A DNA stretch of 64,000 nucleotides, from assembly GCF_041200175.1 (NCBI RefSeq), contig NZ_CP165728.1, forward strand, positions 310,001 through 374,000, read 5' to 3'. Shown here piece after piece: positions 35,462 through 44,483 of the stretch. This stretch comes from Streptomyces sp. R33. Lineage in GTDB: Bacteria > Actinomycetota > Actinomycetes > Streptomycetales > Streptomycetaceae. The notes beneath the pieces were generated by a model. The model ran no database searches and had not been told where the DNA came from. It saw only the letters and a program-made list of their open reading frames with translations. Positions within the stretch are counted from its first letter, which is position 1, and each line of letters begins with the position of its first letter. Position numbers and translations under genes: made by a program.

Positions 35462-35779
35462 ATGGCGGAAAACTGCTTCCCGACTGATCTGGTCCAGCTC
35501 AAGGTGGAGTGGATCCGCATCTACAACCGGCTCTCCCTCCCGCCCCTGCCTTCCCTGGGCGAGCTTGACCGTCGGCTCCTCCGCCTCTCGCGCCAGATCC
35601 GCTGGCACCCGTACTGGCGGGAGCACCCCTGGACCTGGCCCGCCCGTGAAGCGCTGCACCGGGCGGCCGTCGCCGCACCCGGCGGGGAGCCGGTGATCGA
35701 GAAGAAGGTTGTCGACGGTCGGATCGTCGTCATCCTGCCCCAGGCCGGCACGGCACAAGGGCAGGACGGTCGCGGCTGA
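35462..35779 (+). CDS. hypothetical protein
   Basis: 105 residues, divergent from 35417 with a spacer of about 45 bp. It reads LVQLKVEWIRIYNRLSLPPL, LSRQIRWHPYWREHPWTWPA and KKVVDGRIVVILPQAG. It seems related in plan to the divergent protein (both have a short PHP/HP-W patch). Family not recognised. Confidence 0.6.
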   Translation: MAENCFPTDLVQLKVEWIRIYNRLSLPPLPSLGELDRRLLRLSRQIRWHPYWREHPWTWPAREALHRAAVAAPGGEPVIEKKVVDGRIVVILPQAGTAQGQDGRG

Positions 35780-36048
35780 GACGACCGCGGGCGTCGGTCG
35801 CTACGGGCCCGGTTGTAACCGCCAGCACCGGCTGCACACAGGATCTTGTAGATCAGTCACCCGATTAGATCGGAGAGTTCACCCGCAGAAACGCCACACC
35901 AGCCGTTGCACCATGGGGAAGGAGAGGAGCGCGCAGCGAGTGTCAATCCCATGGTCAGCGCTCTTCACCGGTAGTGCTGCGGCGAAGGTCAGCGCCTGGG
36001 AAACTTGCCAGCTCGCAGCCGAACAACGCAGGCCCAGGGGGACACCAC

Positions 36049-36852
36049 TTGAGCACCGTACGCGGGCACTACCGAAGGCCGCCAGGAAAGGCTGGGCCAG
36101 CCTCGGCCTTAGCCCTCGGAACGACGATCGCCTTACTGTTCTTCAACCACGATGCCAAGGACAAGACCGCTATGGCACCACCGTGGTGGGTGTGGCTCGC
36201 GCTGGCCGTCACCCTCGCCGTTACCGCCGCAGCCGTCTCGTACTACTTCTGGACCCGGATCCAACGTGAGCGGGCCGATCTCAAGGCAGTTGAGGATGAG
36301 GCCGAACGGCATCGGGAGGCAGACGCCCAACGACTTAGCCAGCTGAAGGTTGTGACTCCGCTGGCAACACTCCTCGAACTGAACCAGACGCAGATCGACG
36401 AATACCACCGGATCGCGACCGATCAGGCGGACCGGTCCTTCCGCTCCTCCCAGCGAGCCATGGCTATTGGCCTGCTGGTCATCATCGGCTGCTGCGCCGC
36501 TGGCCTGTACTTCCAGAACGCACAGGTCAAAGTCTTCGTCGGATCGATCGCGGCCGTTGCCGCTGGCTTATCAGCGTTCTTGAACCGAACCTACCTCCAG
36601 ATGTATGGGCAAACCCTGAGCCAGCTCAACAGGTACTTCGAACAGCCGGTACTGACCGGCTACTACCTCACGGCGGAACGCCTCGCCCAAGATCTCAAAG
36701 ATGACCCTGAAAGCGAGATGCGCCGCCGCATCATCGACCAGGTCCTGCTGGCCAGCGCGAGGATGAATGCCCCCACCGACACGGACCCGCCTCAGATTGA
36801 AGAGCCTCAGATCCAGCCGCAACCCCGACGAATACGAAGGCGGAGAAGGTAG
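36049..36852 (+). CDS. membrane protein with TRADD-N-associated domain
   Basis: 267 residues from the TTG at 36049, which has AGGGGGA upstream; the frame is open from 35974. Hydrophobic segments: ALALGTTIALLFF, WWVWLALAVTLAVTAAAVSYYF, AMAIGLLVIIGCCAAGLYF and VFVGSIAAVAAGLSAFL. The block LLELNQTQIDEYHRIATDQA then DRSFRSSQRAMAIGL, and ALNRTYLQMYGQTLSQLNRYF-like sequence, matches the TRADD-N-associated membrane domain, a module found next to bacterial conflict and apoptosis-like proteins. The effector domain is absent; the protein ends in a basic tail. Confidence 0.75.
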   Translation: MSTVRGHYRRPPGKAGPASALALGTTIALLFFNHDAKDKTAMAPPWWVWLALAVTLAVTAAAVSYYFWTRIQRERADLKAVEDEAERHREADAQRLSQLKVVTPLATLLELNQTQIDEYHRIATDQADRSFRSSQRAMAIGLLVIIGCCAAGLYFQNAQVKVFVGSIAAVAAGLSAFLNRTYLQMYGQTLSQLNRYFEQPVLTGYYLTAERLAQDLKDDPESEMRRRIIDQVLLASARMNAPTDTDPPQIEEPQIQPQPRRIRRRRR

Positions 36853-37080
36853 ACGACGGCACGACGTTGCCCACCCTTCCCTCGCAGTCAGCCGACGAAC
36901 CCCGGCCCCGCCGGGGACCCCTTTCCTCGTGTCCAGACCGGAGACGTTGAGGTTGACGTCGAGCATGGCGAGGTCGGGGTTCGTAGGCCTCGAGGCCGTA
37001 CAAGGTCTAGGCGATTCCCGAGGCGGTAGTTGCCTCCGACAGCCTTGAGGAGCAGGTCGCCTGCGATGAAGTCGGAGTGA

Positions 37081-38207
37081 TCAGCCGCCGGCCGGGTAGC
37101 TCGACAGCCGGTTGTCGTCCAGGATCAGCCCCGCGTAGGCGTTGACGAGGAGCGGTGCGGCCTCGGGCCGGGTGGGCATGTCGGCGCCGGTCCGCGCGTC
37201 CAGGGCGACGGGCCCGCCCACCCCACGGCCGTATACCCGCCCGTGCCAGACCGCAGTCACCCTCGGGGGCTTGCGGTCCCCCTCGCCGTCCTTGAGGGCC
37301 CACAGCAACTGTCCGCTGACCGGGTCCACCGCGGCGACTCCGAAGGAGTGCGCGCACACCAGCGTCTGGGCCTGGTCGTAGGTGCACTCCATCGAGCCGA
37401 GCCCTGGGGGCATGTCGGCACGGAGCTGCCCGGTCGACACATCCAGCAGTCGGTCGGCCCCCGAGCCGTCGGGCCGCCGGCCCGAGATCCGGACCGTGGC
37501 GGGACCGGCCCCCTCCATGTCCGCGGCGTAGACCTTCTCCCCCCGCCACTTCTCGCTGCCGGTGGCGAGATCGACCCCGACCGGAAACGGGGTGAGAGGC
37601 TCACCGTCCAGCAGCCCGGTGACCATCCCGGTGCCCACCGCAACGGCCTTCAGACCGGGATGGGTCCAGCGCAGGGCGTGCGAAGCGGTGTCGACGCCGT
37701 ACGAGACCGCGCTGTCACTGCCGACCACGGTGACCACGGCAGTGCGGGCGTCTTCATCAGGAACGGGGTCAGCACCTCGGCGCCGGCCAGGACCGGCGGC
37801 AGGATGTAGCCCTCGGAGTTGCTGCGCAGGGCTTCACCTCGGGCTGTCTCCTCGGCCACGGTGCGGCCGGTGGCGAGGTCGACGACCTGTACGCCGGTGG
37901 GGGAGACAACGAAGGCGCGGGTGTCGTGCAGGAGGACGGGCAGATCGGTGCCGCCGCCGCGGACCTGGCCCGCCAGGTTGGTCCGCCCCTTCGTGGCCGC
38001 CTCGGGCAGGGCCACCTTGCCCCGGGCGTCGAACCAGGACGGCGGGTCGTGCGCCACCAACTTCGGTTCCGAGGACGGCGCCGGTGCACTCACGGCCTTC
38101 GAGGCCGTGCTGCCCGGCTTGGCGTCATCGGCTGCCGGACCGCACCCGGCGACCAGACCAGCGGTCAGGGACAGGGCGAGCGCTAACGGCCGCACAGAAA
38201 CACGCAC
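37081..38207 (-). pseudogene. PQQ-type beta-propeller lipoprotein, frameshifted
   Basis: The N-terminus at 38207 is a lipoprotein signal (LALALSLTAGLVAGCG, lipobox Cys). The frame gives VVDLATGRTVAEETARGEAL up to about 37760 and then fails; the continuation (PDEDARTAVVTVVGSDSAVS, then DLATGSEKWRGEKV, VDPVSGQLLWALKDGEGD and VALDARTGADMP) is one base out of step and stops at 37081. The D-x-x-T-G-x-x-x-W units are beta-propeller blades. A single indel near 37760, real or a sequencing error, explains the split. Confidence 0.75.
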
Positions 38208-38450
38208 ATGGACCTCACTTGGTCGAGCAGACGGGCGATGATCACGTTACGCCCCGCCCGTTGCGGGCCCGGCACGATGAGCAGATCCGGGGCCCGTACC
38301 CGCAGCGGTAGGGCTCAGATCGATCTCCTCGACTTTCGAGAACACCGCGGTGCTTCCGCGGCCGATCAGGGGACCTTCGTCACCCTGAGGAGGTGCGGTG
38401 TCTGCCATACGGCGGACACCGTGTCAGCGCCGACTCCTACGGTCGCGGCC

Positions 38451-38801
38451 ATGTTCGACCCTCTGCCGCGAAGCGGCGCCCTCCCCGTCAACCCGCCGAG
38501 AGACGAGCCGACGCACGAACTCCGGACCCTTGTCATCGAGCTGGATGGTGTCCTGCGTCAGGTCCCCGGCCGCTACCACCGCACCGGGCGGCTCACGGGC
38601 CGTCTGATCACCGCCGCACACTTCCGCGGCTCCTGCGAGATCGGCGGGGAGCGCCCGGTACCCGTCCGAATGGCCCTGCATCGGCCCAGGGCGAGCACCG
38701 ACCGGCGCCTGATCGTCCTGGACGACCTGTCCACGCAGTGGGTGATGAGCTTCGCCACCTGTCACGACCACCGCTTCTACAAGATCACCGGCTTCTACTG
38801 A
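38451..38801 (+). CDS. hypothetical protein
   Basis: 116 residues from MFDPLPRSGALPVNPPRDEP. The core LRTLVIELDGVLRQVPGRYH, TAAHFRGSCEIGGERPVPVR and WVMSFATCHDHRFYKITGFY looks like a compact globular protein. No strong ribosome binding site. It lies 74 bp upstream of tnpB on the same strand. Family not recognised. Confidence 0.5.
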   Translation: MFDPLPRSGALPVNPPRDEPTHELRTLVIELDGVLRQVPGRYHRTGRLTGRLITAAHFRGSCEIGGERPVPVRMALHRPRASTDRRLIVLDDLSTQWVMSFATCHDHRFYKITGFY

Positions 38802-38875
38802 GCCCGAGCGACGACACCGCCAGCCACAGGCACGGCCGTGCCCCGACGACCGCACCATCACACCCACGAGAGGAC

Positions 38876-40276
38876 ATGTTGCAGGTGACCACGGAGATCA
38901 AGCGGGCCTATCGCTTTGCCCTCGACGTCGGCCCGACCCAGATCGAGATCCTCCAGCGGTACGCGACCGCGTCCCGCTGCGCCTACAACTTCGCCCATGC
39001 CTTCTTCCTGGCCCACGACCGGATGTGGGAGCGCGGCCGCAACGCCCTGATGGCCGCCGGGATGGACCGGCGCGAGGCCACCGCGAAGGCTCCCAAGGTC
39101 AAGCGGCCCGGGCGGGACCGGGCACAGGCCTTCTGGCGGGCGACCCGCGGCGAGCAGTTCATCGGGCCGCTCCGGGAGGGTGAGGAGCGGCGGCCGGTGT
39201 TCGCCTGGTGGGAGAAGGTCCACAACCGGGCCTACTACACCGCCTTCGAAGACGCCGCGGTCGCCTGGCAGAACCACATGAACTCCCGCACGGAACGCCG
39301 CGCCGGCGCCATGATGGGCAAACCCCACTTCAAAGCGCAGGGCCGGTGCCGGGAGTCCTTCCGGATCGTTCACGACGTCAAGAACCCCAGCATCCGCTTC
39401 ACCGCGCCTCGCCGCCTGCGCATCCCCGGCGGGGGAGGCCAGGACCCCTTCACCGTCCGCCTCCACCACAAGGCCTCCCGCCTGATCGCCCTCATCGAGG
39501 AGGGGAAGGCCGTCATCACCTCCGTCACCGTCGCCCGCCACGCACACCGCTGGTACGCCTCCGTGCTCTGCACGGTCCACCAGCACATCCCAGGCCAGCC
39601 CACCCGACGCCAGCGCGCCGCAGGCCGCGTCGGCGCCGACCTCGGCGTCCTCAACCGCCTTGCCCTGACCGACCCGCTCACCCTCACCGCCGGCCAGGAC
39701 CCGCAGACCCTGATCGGCAAACCTCCCTACGTGGCCAGCACCGAACGCAAACTCCTCCGTGCCGAGCGACAGATGTCCCGGCGCCGGATCAAGGGAGCCA
39801 AGCAGCAGTCGAAGGGCTACGAAGAGGCCAAAGCCAAGGTGGCCAAACTGAAGGCCCAGCTCGCCATGCGGCGCGCGTCGAACCTGCACCTGATCTCCAA
39901 GCGGCTGGTCCAGCAGTACGGCGAGATCGCCCTGGAGACCCTCAACGTCAAGGGCATGACCAGCTCCGCCAAGGGCACTGTCGACAACCCCGGACGCAAC
40001 GTCCGAGCCAAGGCAGGCCTCAACCGGGCCATCCTCGACGCCTCCTTCGGCGAGCTCAACCGGCAGATCGAGTACAAGGCTCGCTGGCACGGCGTGACCA
40101 TCGCCCGCGTCCCCACCCGCTTCGCCTCCTCCCGCCTGTGCTCCAACTGCGGCTGGAAAAACACGACACAAACCCTCAAAGACCGCACATTCCGGTGCCT
40201 GGAGTGCAACATGGTCCTTGACCGCGATATCAACGCGGCCCGCAACATCAAGCAACACGCTGTACCTGTCCAGTGA
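38876..40276 (+). CDS. tnpB: TnpB RNA-guided nuclease (IS200/IS605 OrfB)
   Basis: 466 residues from the ATG at 38876 (MLQVTTEIKRAYRFAL) with GAGAGG upstream. The RuvC triad is complete: D255 in VGADLGVLNRL, E354 in ALETLNVKG and D451 in LDRDINAARNI. The zinc finger has C422, C425, C441 and C444. TnpB uses an omega RNA from the 3' end of its own locus to cut DNA next to a short motif. No tnpA (Y1 transposase) is visible, so it is a stand-alone copy. A CRISPR array begins 240 bp downstream. Confidence 0.93.
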   Translation: MLQVTTEIKRAYRFALDVGPTQIEILQRYATASRCAYNFAHAFFLAHDRMWERGRNALMAAGMDRREATAKAPKVKRPGRDRAQAFWRATRGEQFIGPLREGEERRPVFAWWEKVHNRAYYTAFEDAAVAWQNHMNSRTERRAGAMMGKPHFKAQGRCRESFRIVHDVKNPSIRFTAPRRLRIPGGGGQDPFTVRLHHKASRLIALIEEGKAVITSVTVARHAHRWYASVLCTVHQHIPGQPTRRQRAAGRVGADLGVLNRLALTDPLTLTAGQDPQTLIGKPPYVASTERKLLRAERQMSRRRIKGAKQQSKGYEEAKAKVAKLKAQLAMRRASNLHLISKRLVQQYGEIALETLNVKGMTSSAKGTVDNPGRNVRAKAGLNRAILDASFGELNRQIEYKARWHGVTIARVPTRFASSRLCSNCGWKNTTQTLKDRTFRCLECNMVLDRDINAARNIKQHAVPVQ

Positions 40277-40516
40277 TCTGGGCCAGTCCCCTGGATGAGG
40301 GGCTGTAACGCCCGTGGACTGCCACACCCCACCAGGCAGCCGAAAGGCCGCCCGGGCGGCAGAGCGAAGCGGGAAGGCCCGAAAAGGCCATTCTGGGAGG
40401 CGACCTCCCAGCCGTCCCCACATATCCACAGTGGCGCCAGAATGAGGCTTACACCGGAATCGGTGGAACCGAGCAGAAGTGAACTCTGCATCCCGCAAAA
40501 ACGCAGCTCCGAAAGC

Positions 40517-40789
40517 CTGTCGCCCCTGCGGGCGGGGACGGTTCCTGGCCGCAGAGCGAGGTGTTTGCCACGTTCATCTGTCGCCCCTGCAAGCGGGGAC
40601 GGTTCCATCCAGCGGACGTAGTCGTACTTGGCGTCGACCTGTTGCCCCAGCGGGCGAGGACGGTTCCTGCTCCCAGCCATCAAGCGATGACGTAGCGATC
40701 TGTCGCCCCTGCGGGCGGGGACGGTTCCCATCTCCGGCAGTTACAGCACCGACCGGTTCACTGTCGCCCAAGCGGACAGGGACGGTTCC
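40517..40789 (+). CRISPR. five-repeat CRISPR array, type I-E geometry, no cas genes
   Basis: Five 29-nt repeats begin at 40517, 40578, 40639, 40700 and 40761, separated by four spacers of exactly 32 nt. Repeats 1 and 4 are identical (start CTGTCGCCCCTGCGGGCGGG, end GACGGTTCC), repeat 2 differs by two bases, and repeats 3 and 5 carry several changes. The constant ends and the GC hairpin match the I-E pattern of actinobacteria. Decay of repeat 5 suggests the old end is on the right and the leader on the left. No cas gene lies in the window. Confidence 0.92.
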
Positions 40790-40930
40790 GACGCGGAGAG
40801 CTTCGGGCAGCTGGCTTTATTCATGTCCAGCGACAGCGTTTGTCGACGAGTTTCAGCGGCGTTCAGTGATCAACTCGCTCGTGCTTGTTCATCAGAAATA
40901 GCGGCACTGTGGCGAGAGGCGTCGTCTCTG

Positions 40931-41656
40931 TCACGTCAGGACGACGCACCCCCGCCGCTCCAGTTCGCTGAGGAGCGGTAGCGAGGGATCGATCTCGTTC
41001 CAACGCAGATCCAGTTTCTCCAGCGATGGCATCAGGGCGAGCCAGTCGGGAAGCTGGCCGAGGCGGTTGCTCCGGAGGTCGATCTGACGCAGGCGCGGGA
41101 GGCCGGCCAGTGACTCCGGCACCGCGTCCAGGGAGTTCTCGCGTAGGTCCAGGTGGCGTAGTTCGCGCAGGCCGGCCGCCGACATCGGCAAGTCCTCGAT
41201 CGCGTTCCCCCGGAGCCATAGCTCACGCAGGTTGCAGAGCTGGCCGATGGCATCGGGCAAGGTGGTGAGCCGGTTGTGCTGCGCCCTGAGCTCGATGAGG
41301 CCGCTCATCCCACCGATGGTCTCCGGCAGGGTGGTAAGGGAGTTCTCGCCGACGTTGAGATAGCGCAACCGGGTCAGGTTTCCCAGAGAGTCCGGAAGCC
41401 GTGCCAGCTGGTTGTCGTGGAGGTAGAGGCAGCCACTGAGCTCGGTCAGCTTGCCGAGTTCATCGGGCACCGACGTCAGCGCGTTGTGACCCAGGTCCAG
41501 GGTGTTCAGCTGGTGAAGGTGCCCGATGTCTGGAGGGAGGGCCGTAAGTCCGTTGTCCGCGAGGATCAGCACGCGGAGCTCGGTCTGTCGCCAGACCGAC
41601 TCGGGCACCTCTCCGAGCTCTTGGCGCCACAGGTTCAGTGCATGCCTCACGGCCAT
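40931..41656 (-). CDS. leucine-rich repeat protein
   Basis: 241 residues, almost all of it about nine LRR units of 23 residues (for example LRVLILADNGLTALPPDIGH, LNTLDLGHNALTSVPDELGK, LRYLNVGENSLTTLPETIGG). The repeat type LxxLPxxIGxLxxLxxLxLxxNxL is that of bacterial Ras-like LRR proteins. It has no signal peptide or membrane anchor, so it is likely cytoplasmic and serves protein binding. Complete, on its own strand, between the CRISPR array and the IS21 element. Confidence 0.88.
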   Translation of the reverse strand: MAVRHALNLWRQELGEVPESVWRQTELRVLILADNGLTALPPDIGHLHQLNTLDLGHNALTSVPDELGKLTELSGCLYLHDNQLARLPDSLGNLTRLRYLNVGENSLTTLPETIGGMSGLIELRAQHNRLTTLPDAIGQLCNLRELWLRGNAIEDLPMSAAGLRELRHLDLRENSLDAVPESLAGLPRLRQIDLRSNRLGQLPDWLALMPSLEKLDLRWNEIDPSLPLLSELERRGCVVLT

Positions 41657-41728
41657 CCCCCTTCATCAATCCTCCTGGGCTCCGATTCTCGTCCGGGCCC
41701 TCGGGTCCAGCAGGCAGTTAAGACAAGA

Positions 41729-42526
41729 TCAGCCGGCCTTGGCCGATTCCTCGGCGCGGGCTCGGGTGCTGGCGAGGCGGTAGGAGTCGGTGCCGGTTTC
41801 GATGATGGTGCCGTTGAAGGTGAGACGGTCGACGATGGCCGCGCAGAGGCGGGGGTCGGTGAACGTCTTGGTCCACCCGCCGAAGGACTCGTTGGAGGCG
41901 ATGGCGACGCTGTTCTTTTCCTCGCGTTCGGTCAGGACCTGGAAGAGGAGTTCGGCGCCGCGGCGGTCGAGTTCCATGTATCCGAGCTCGTCGATGCAGA
42001 GCAGGTCGACGCGGCCGTAGCGGGCGATGGTCTTGGTCAGTTGCTTCTCGTCGGCGGCCTCGACGAGCTCGTTGACCAGCTTGGTCGCCAGCACGTACTT
42101 GACCCGGTAGCCGGCCATCGCGGCCTCGGTTCCCAGAGCGATGAGCATGTGGGACTTGCCGGTGCCGGAGTCGCCGATCAGGCAGAGCGGCTGGCTCTTC
42201 TTGATCCACTCGCAGCTGGCGAGCGTGTGGATGGCAGCCGCGTCGATGTTCGGGTTCGCGTCGAAGTCGAAGGTCCGCAGGGACTTGTCCCGGGGGAAGC
42301 CGGCCGCCTTGATCCGTCGTTCCGAACGGCGCCGGGACCTGTCGTCGCACTCGGCCATCAGGAGTTCGGCGAGGAAGCCGCGGTAGGTCATCTGGTCCTT
42401 CATCGCCCGGTCGGCGATGTCGGAGAACTCGTTCCTGATCGACGGAAGCCGCAACAGGCGGCAGGCGGTGTCGATGGCCGTCGTGGCGGCTTGCTCGGTC
42501 AGTCCTCGCTGGCGGGGCAGGGTCAC
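41729..42526 (-). CDS. istB: IstB helper ATPase of IS21 element
   Basis: 265 residues, complete. Walker A GDSGTGKSH and Walker B LLCIDELGYMELD are intact, followed by SNESFGGWTKTF and DRLTFNGTIIETG. It assembles on DNA and activates the IstA integrase. Its start overlaps the stop of istA (ATGA), the classic IS21 arrangement. Confidence 0.93.
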   Translation of the reverse strand: MTLPRQRGLTEQAATTAIDTACRLLRLPSIRNEFSDIADRAMKDQMTYRGFLAELLMAECDDRSRRRSERRIKAAGFPRDKSLRTFDFDANPNIDAAAIHTLASCEWIKKSQPLCLIGDSGTGKSHMLIALGTEAAMAGYRVKYVLATKLVNELVEAADEKQLTKTIARYGRVDLLCIDELGYMELDRRGAELLFQVLTEREEKNSVAIASNESFGGWTKTFTDPRLCAAIVDRLTFNGTIIETGTDSYRLASTRARAEESAKAG

Positions 42527-44163
42527 TGTGCTTCTCCCTCGCGGTGTTCACCGCCGCTGGTGCGACGGCGTCGGAGCAGTTGGTCGTAGTGGGTCACCGA
42601 GGGCAGCGGCCTGGTGTCCGGGGGAAGATGCGCGAGTCGCCACTCGTGCAGAAACGTCACGGTCGCCTCACCCGCGGCGCCGGCCCGTGCAGCGGTCCCG
42701 GTCGGCTCGTCCTCGGCCTGGGCGACCTTGCGGGCCTCGAGCGCGACTGCGTCCGCGGTCAGGGCCCCAGCCCTCAGGGCGGTGGCCAGACCGGCGACCA
42801 GGTGCTCATGAGAGACGTGGCGGGCCAACAGCAGGACCTCGATCAGGGCCCGTGTGCCGGCGGTGTCTCCGTGGGCCTTGACCGCCGCGGCCCACCAGGC
42901 GTCATGGACCGGGGTGAACTTGCCCGCCGAGCGAGCCTGTTCAAGTGCGGTCGCACCGGGGAAAGCACCCGGCTTGCGGATCAAGGCCTCGAGGTAGTGG
43001 TCCAGATCCAGGCGACAGCCGCCCTTCGCGATCAGCCGCTCATGCCGGGCCACTTCCACGTTCCGGTCGTAAACCACCAGGTGAGAAGCGTGCAACACGA
43101 CCCGGACGCGCTTGCCGATCAGGCGGACCGGTACCGAGTAGCGGTTCGTGCGGACCGCGATCTGGCTGTAGCGGTCGACCCTCGGAGTGAAGAGCCGGCC
43201 CGTCTCGAAAGACTCTTCCGGCAGCGGCATCAGCAGCGGCCGCTCGACCTGGAAGTACTCGTCGATGGTCCGAGGCCGCGAACCGATCCGGCGCCGTCCG
43301 TCGTGCAGATCCCACTGATCGACCAGCTCGTTCAGCTCGGCCAGCGAGTCGACCTCGGGCACCGGGGTGAAGTGGTTGCGGCGGAAGTAGCCGATCTGTC
43401 CCTCCACTCCGCCCTTCTCGTGGGCGCCCTCGATGCCCGGCCGGCAGTAGAAGCTCTCGATCCCGAAGTGCGACCTGAAGGCGATCCACCGGTCGGCTTC
43501 CACCCTGGCCCGACTCAGCCCCAGCACCCGGGCGACAGCGGCCTTGAGATTGTCGTAACGGACCTTGTTCCGTGGGACCCCGCCCAGCGTCCGCAGGGCG
43601 TGAACGTGGCCTTCAAAGAAGGCCTCCTGGCCGCAGGACGCGAAGACGCGGTGGACGGCCTTGCCCGAGTAGGACAGGCGGAAGGAGAACAAATAGCAGG
43701 TCACAAGCTCGCCGGCGAGCCGGATGGTCACGTCGCCGAAGTCGACCTCGGCCTCCATGCCGGGCTGGTGGGTCTGCGGAATGAACGCTTCGACCGGCGC
43801 CTTCCCCGACTCGACGAGGATCTGCGGCTTCCGGTCGGAGACGTAGCGCCGGACCATCTGGTAGGAGACATCCGCGCCGTGCTCCTCGACCAGACGGTGG
43901 AAGATCCGCGTGACCGTGTGCCGCTGCTTGCGCGGAGCGTCCAGGTCCGCCTGGAGCATCCCGTCGATCACCGGCTTGTAAGGATCCAAGGCCGTCGGCC
44001 GCGGCGGCAGCTGCTTCCTCGGCTCCGGCCAGACCGAGTCGACAGCCTTGCGAACCGTCCGCCACGACACGTTGTACTTGCGCTCGATCTCCCGGATCTT
44101 CATGCCGCCGCGATGGTCGCGCCGGATCGCCGCGTACAGCTCGACCTTCGACATTTGCGGCAT
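42523..44163 (-). CDS. istA: IstA transposase of IS21 element
   Basis: 546 residues. N-terminal helix-turn-helix (MKIREIERKYNVSWRTVRKA), an rve integrase core with ending blocks EAEVDFGDVTIRLAGE, FRLSYSGKAVHRVFA and an EGAHEKGGVEGQIGYFRRNH block carrying the catalytic Glu, and a C-terminal Mu-type beta-barrel (NRYSVPVRLIGKRVRV). Complete and in tandem with istB, so the element has an intact gene set. Confidence 0.93.
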   Translation of the reverse strand: MPQMSKVELYAAIRRDHRGGMKIREIERKYNVSWRTVRKAVDSVWPEPRKQLPPRPTALDPYKPVIDGMLQADLDAPRKQRHTVTRIFHRLVEEHGADVSYQMVRRYVSDRKPQILVESGKAPVEAFIPQTHQPGMEAEVDFGDVTIRLAGELVTCYLFSFRLSYSGKAVHRVFASCGQEAFFEGHVHALRTLGGVPRNKVRYDNLKAAVARVLGLSRARVEADRWIAFRSHFGIESFYCRPGIEGAHEKGGVEGQIGYFRRNHFTPVPEVDSLAELNELVDQWDLHDGRRRIGSRPRTIDEYFQVERPLLMPLPEESFETGRLFTPRVDRYSQIAVRTNRYSVPVRLIGKRVRVVLHASHLVVYDRNVEVARHERLIAKGGCRLDLDHYLEALIRKPGAFPGATALEQARSAGKFTPVHDAWWAAAVKAHGDTAGTRALIEVLLLARHVSHEHLVAGLATALRAGALTADAVALEARKVAQAEDEPTGTAARAGAAGEATVTFLHEWRLAHLPPDTRPLPSVTHYDQLLRRRRTSGGEHREGEAQ

Positions 44164-44218
44164 GACCAGGCCCTTTCACCAGGAGCATCCCGATGCTGCC
44201 CTGGCAAGAACCCTGGTG

Positions 44219-44304
44219 ACTTCAAAACTCGTGAACATCACCCGACCGTGGATCCGGGTGCCTCCCAAACCCGTGAACAACGGACTTCACAACCCGTGAA
44301 CAAA
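44219..44304 (-). repeat. triple repeat at the istA-side end of IS21
   Basis: Three related 20-mers (around 44219, 44261 and 44284) share the core AACCCGTGAACA, as expected for the multiple IstA-binding sites at an IS21 terminus. No matching copy was found left of istB in 41657-41728, so the other end is either cut off or too divergent to see. Confidence 0.7.
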
Positions 44305-44483
44305 GCCAATCCGTTCCTTTAGTCATACGGCGGACTGTGCACACCAGCGGCTTACCGTCTCGGGCTGCCGCGTTTCCCGCCTGCCGGGAGGCCAGGGTCA
44401 AGAGTTGGTGATAGTTGCCCGCCCGGCGGGATGCACCCCGGATCACGCATTTGCACAGGTCAAGGCCCGTGTCTCATGGCCCG

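Noticed and set aside
38858..40498. Minus-strand frame of 546 codons
   Set aside because: Antisense to tnpB, whose RuvC and zinc-finger residues prove the plus strand is coding.
41276..42589. Plus-strand frame of 437 codons
   Set aside because: Antisense to the LRR gene and istB; no independent signal.
42544..44322. Plus-strand frame of 592 codons
   Set aside because: Antisense to istA; no motif and a typical shadow composition.
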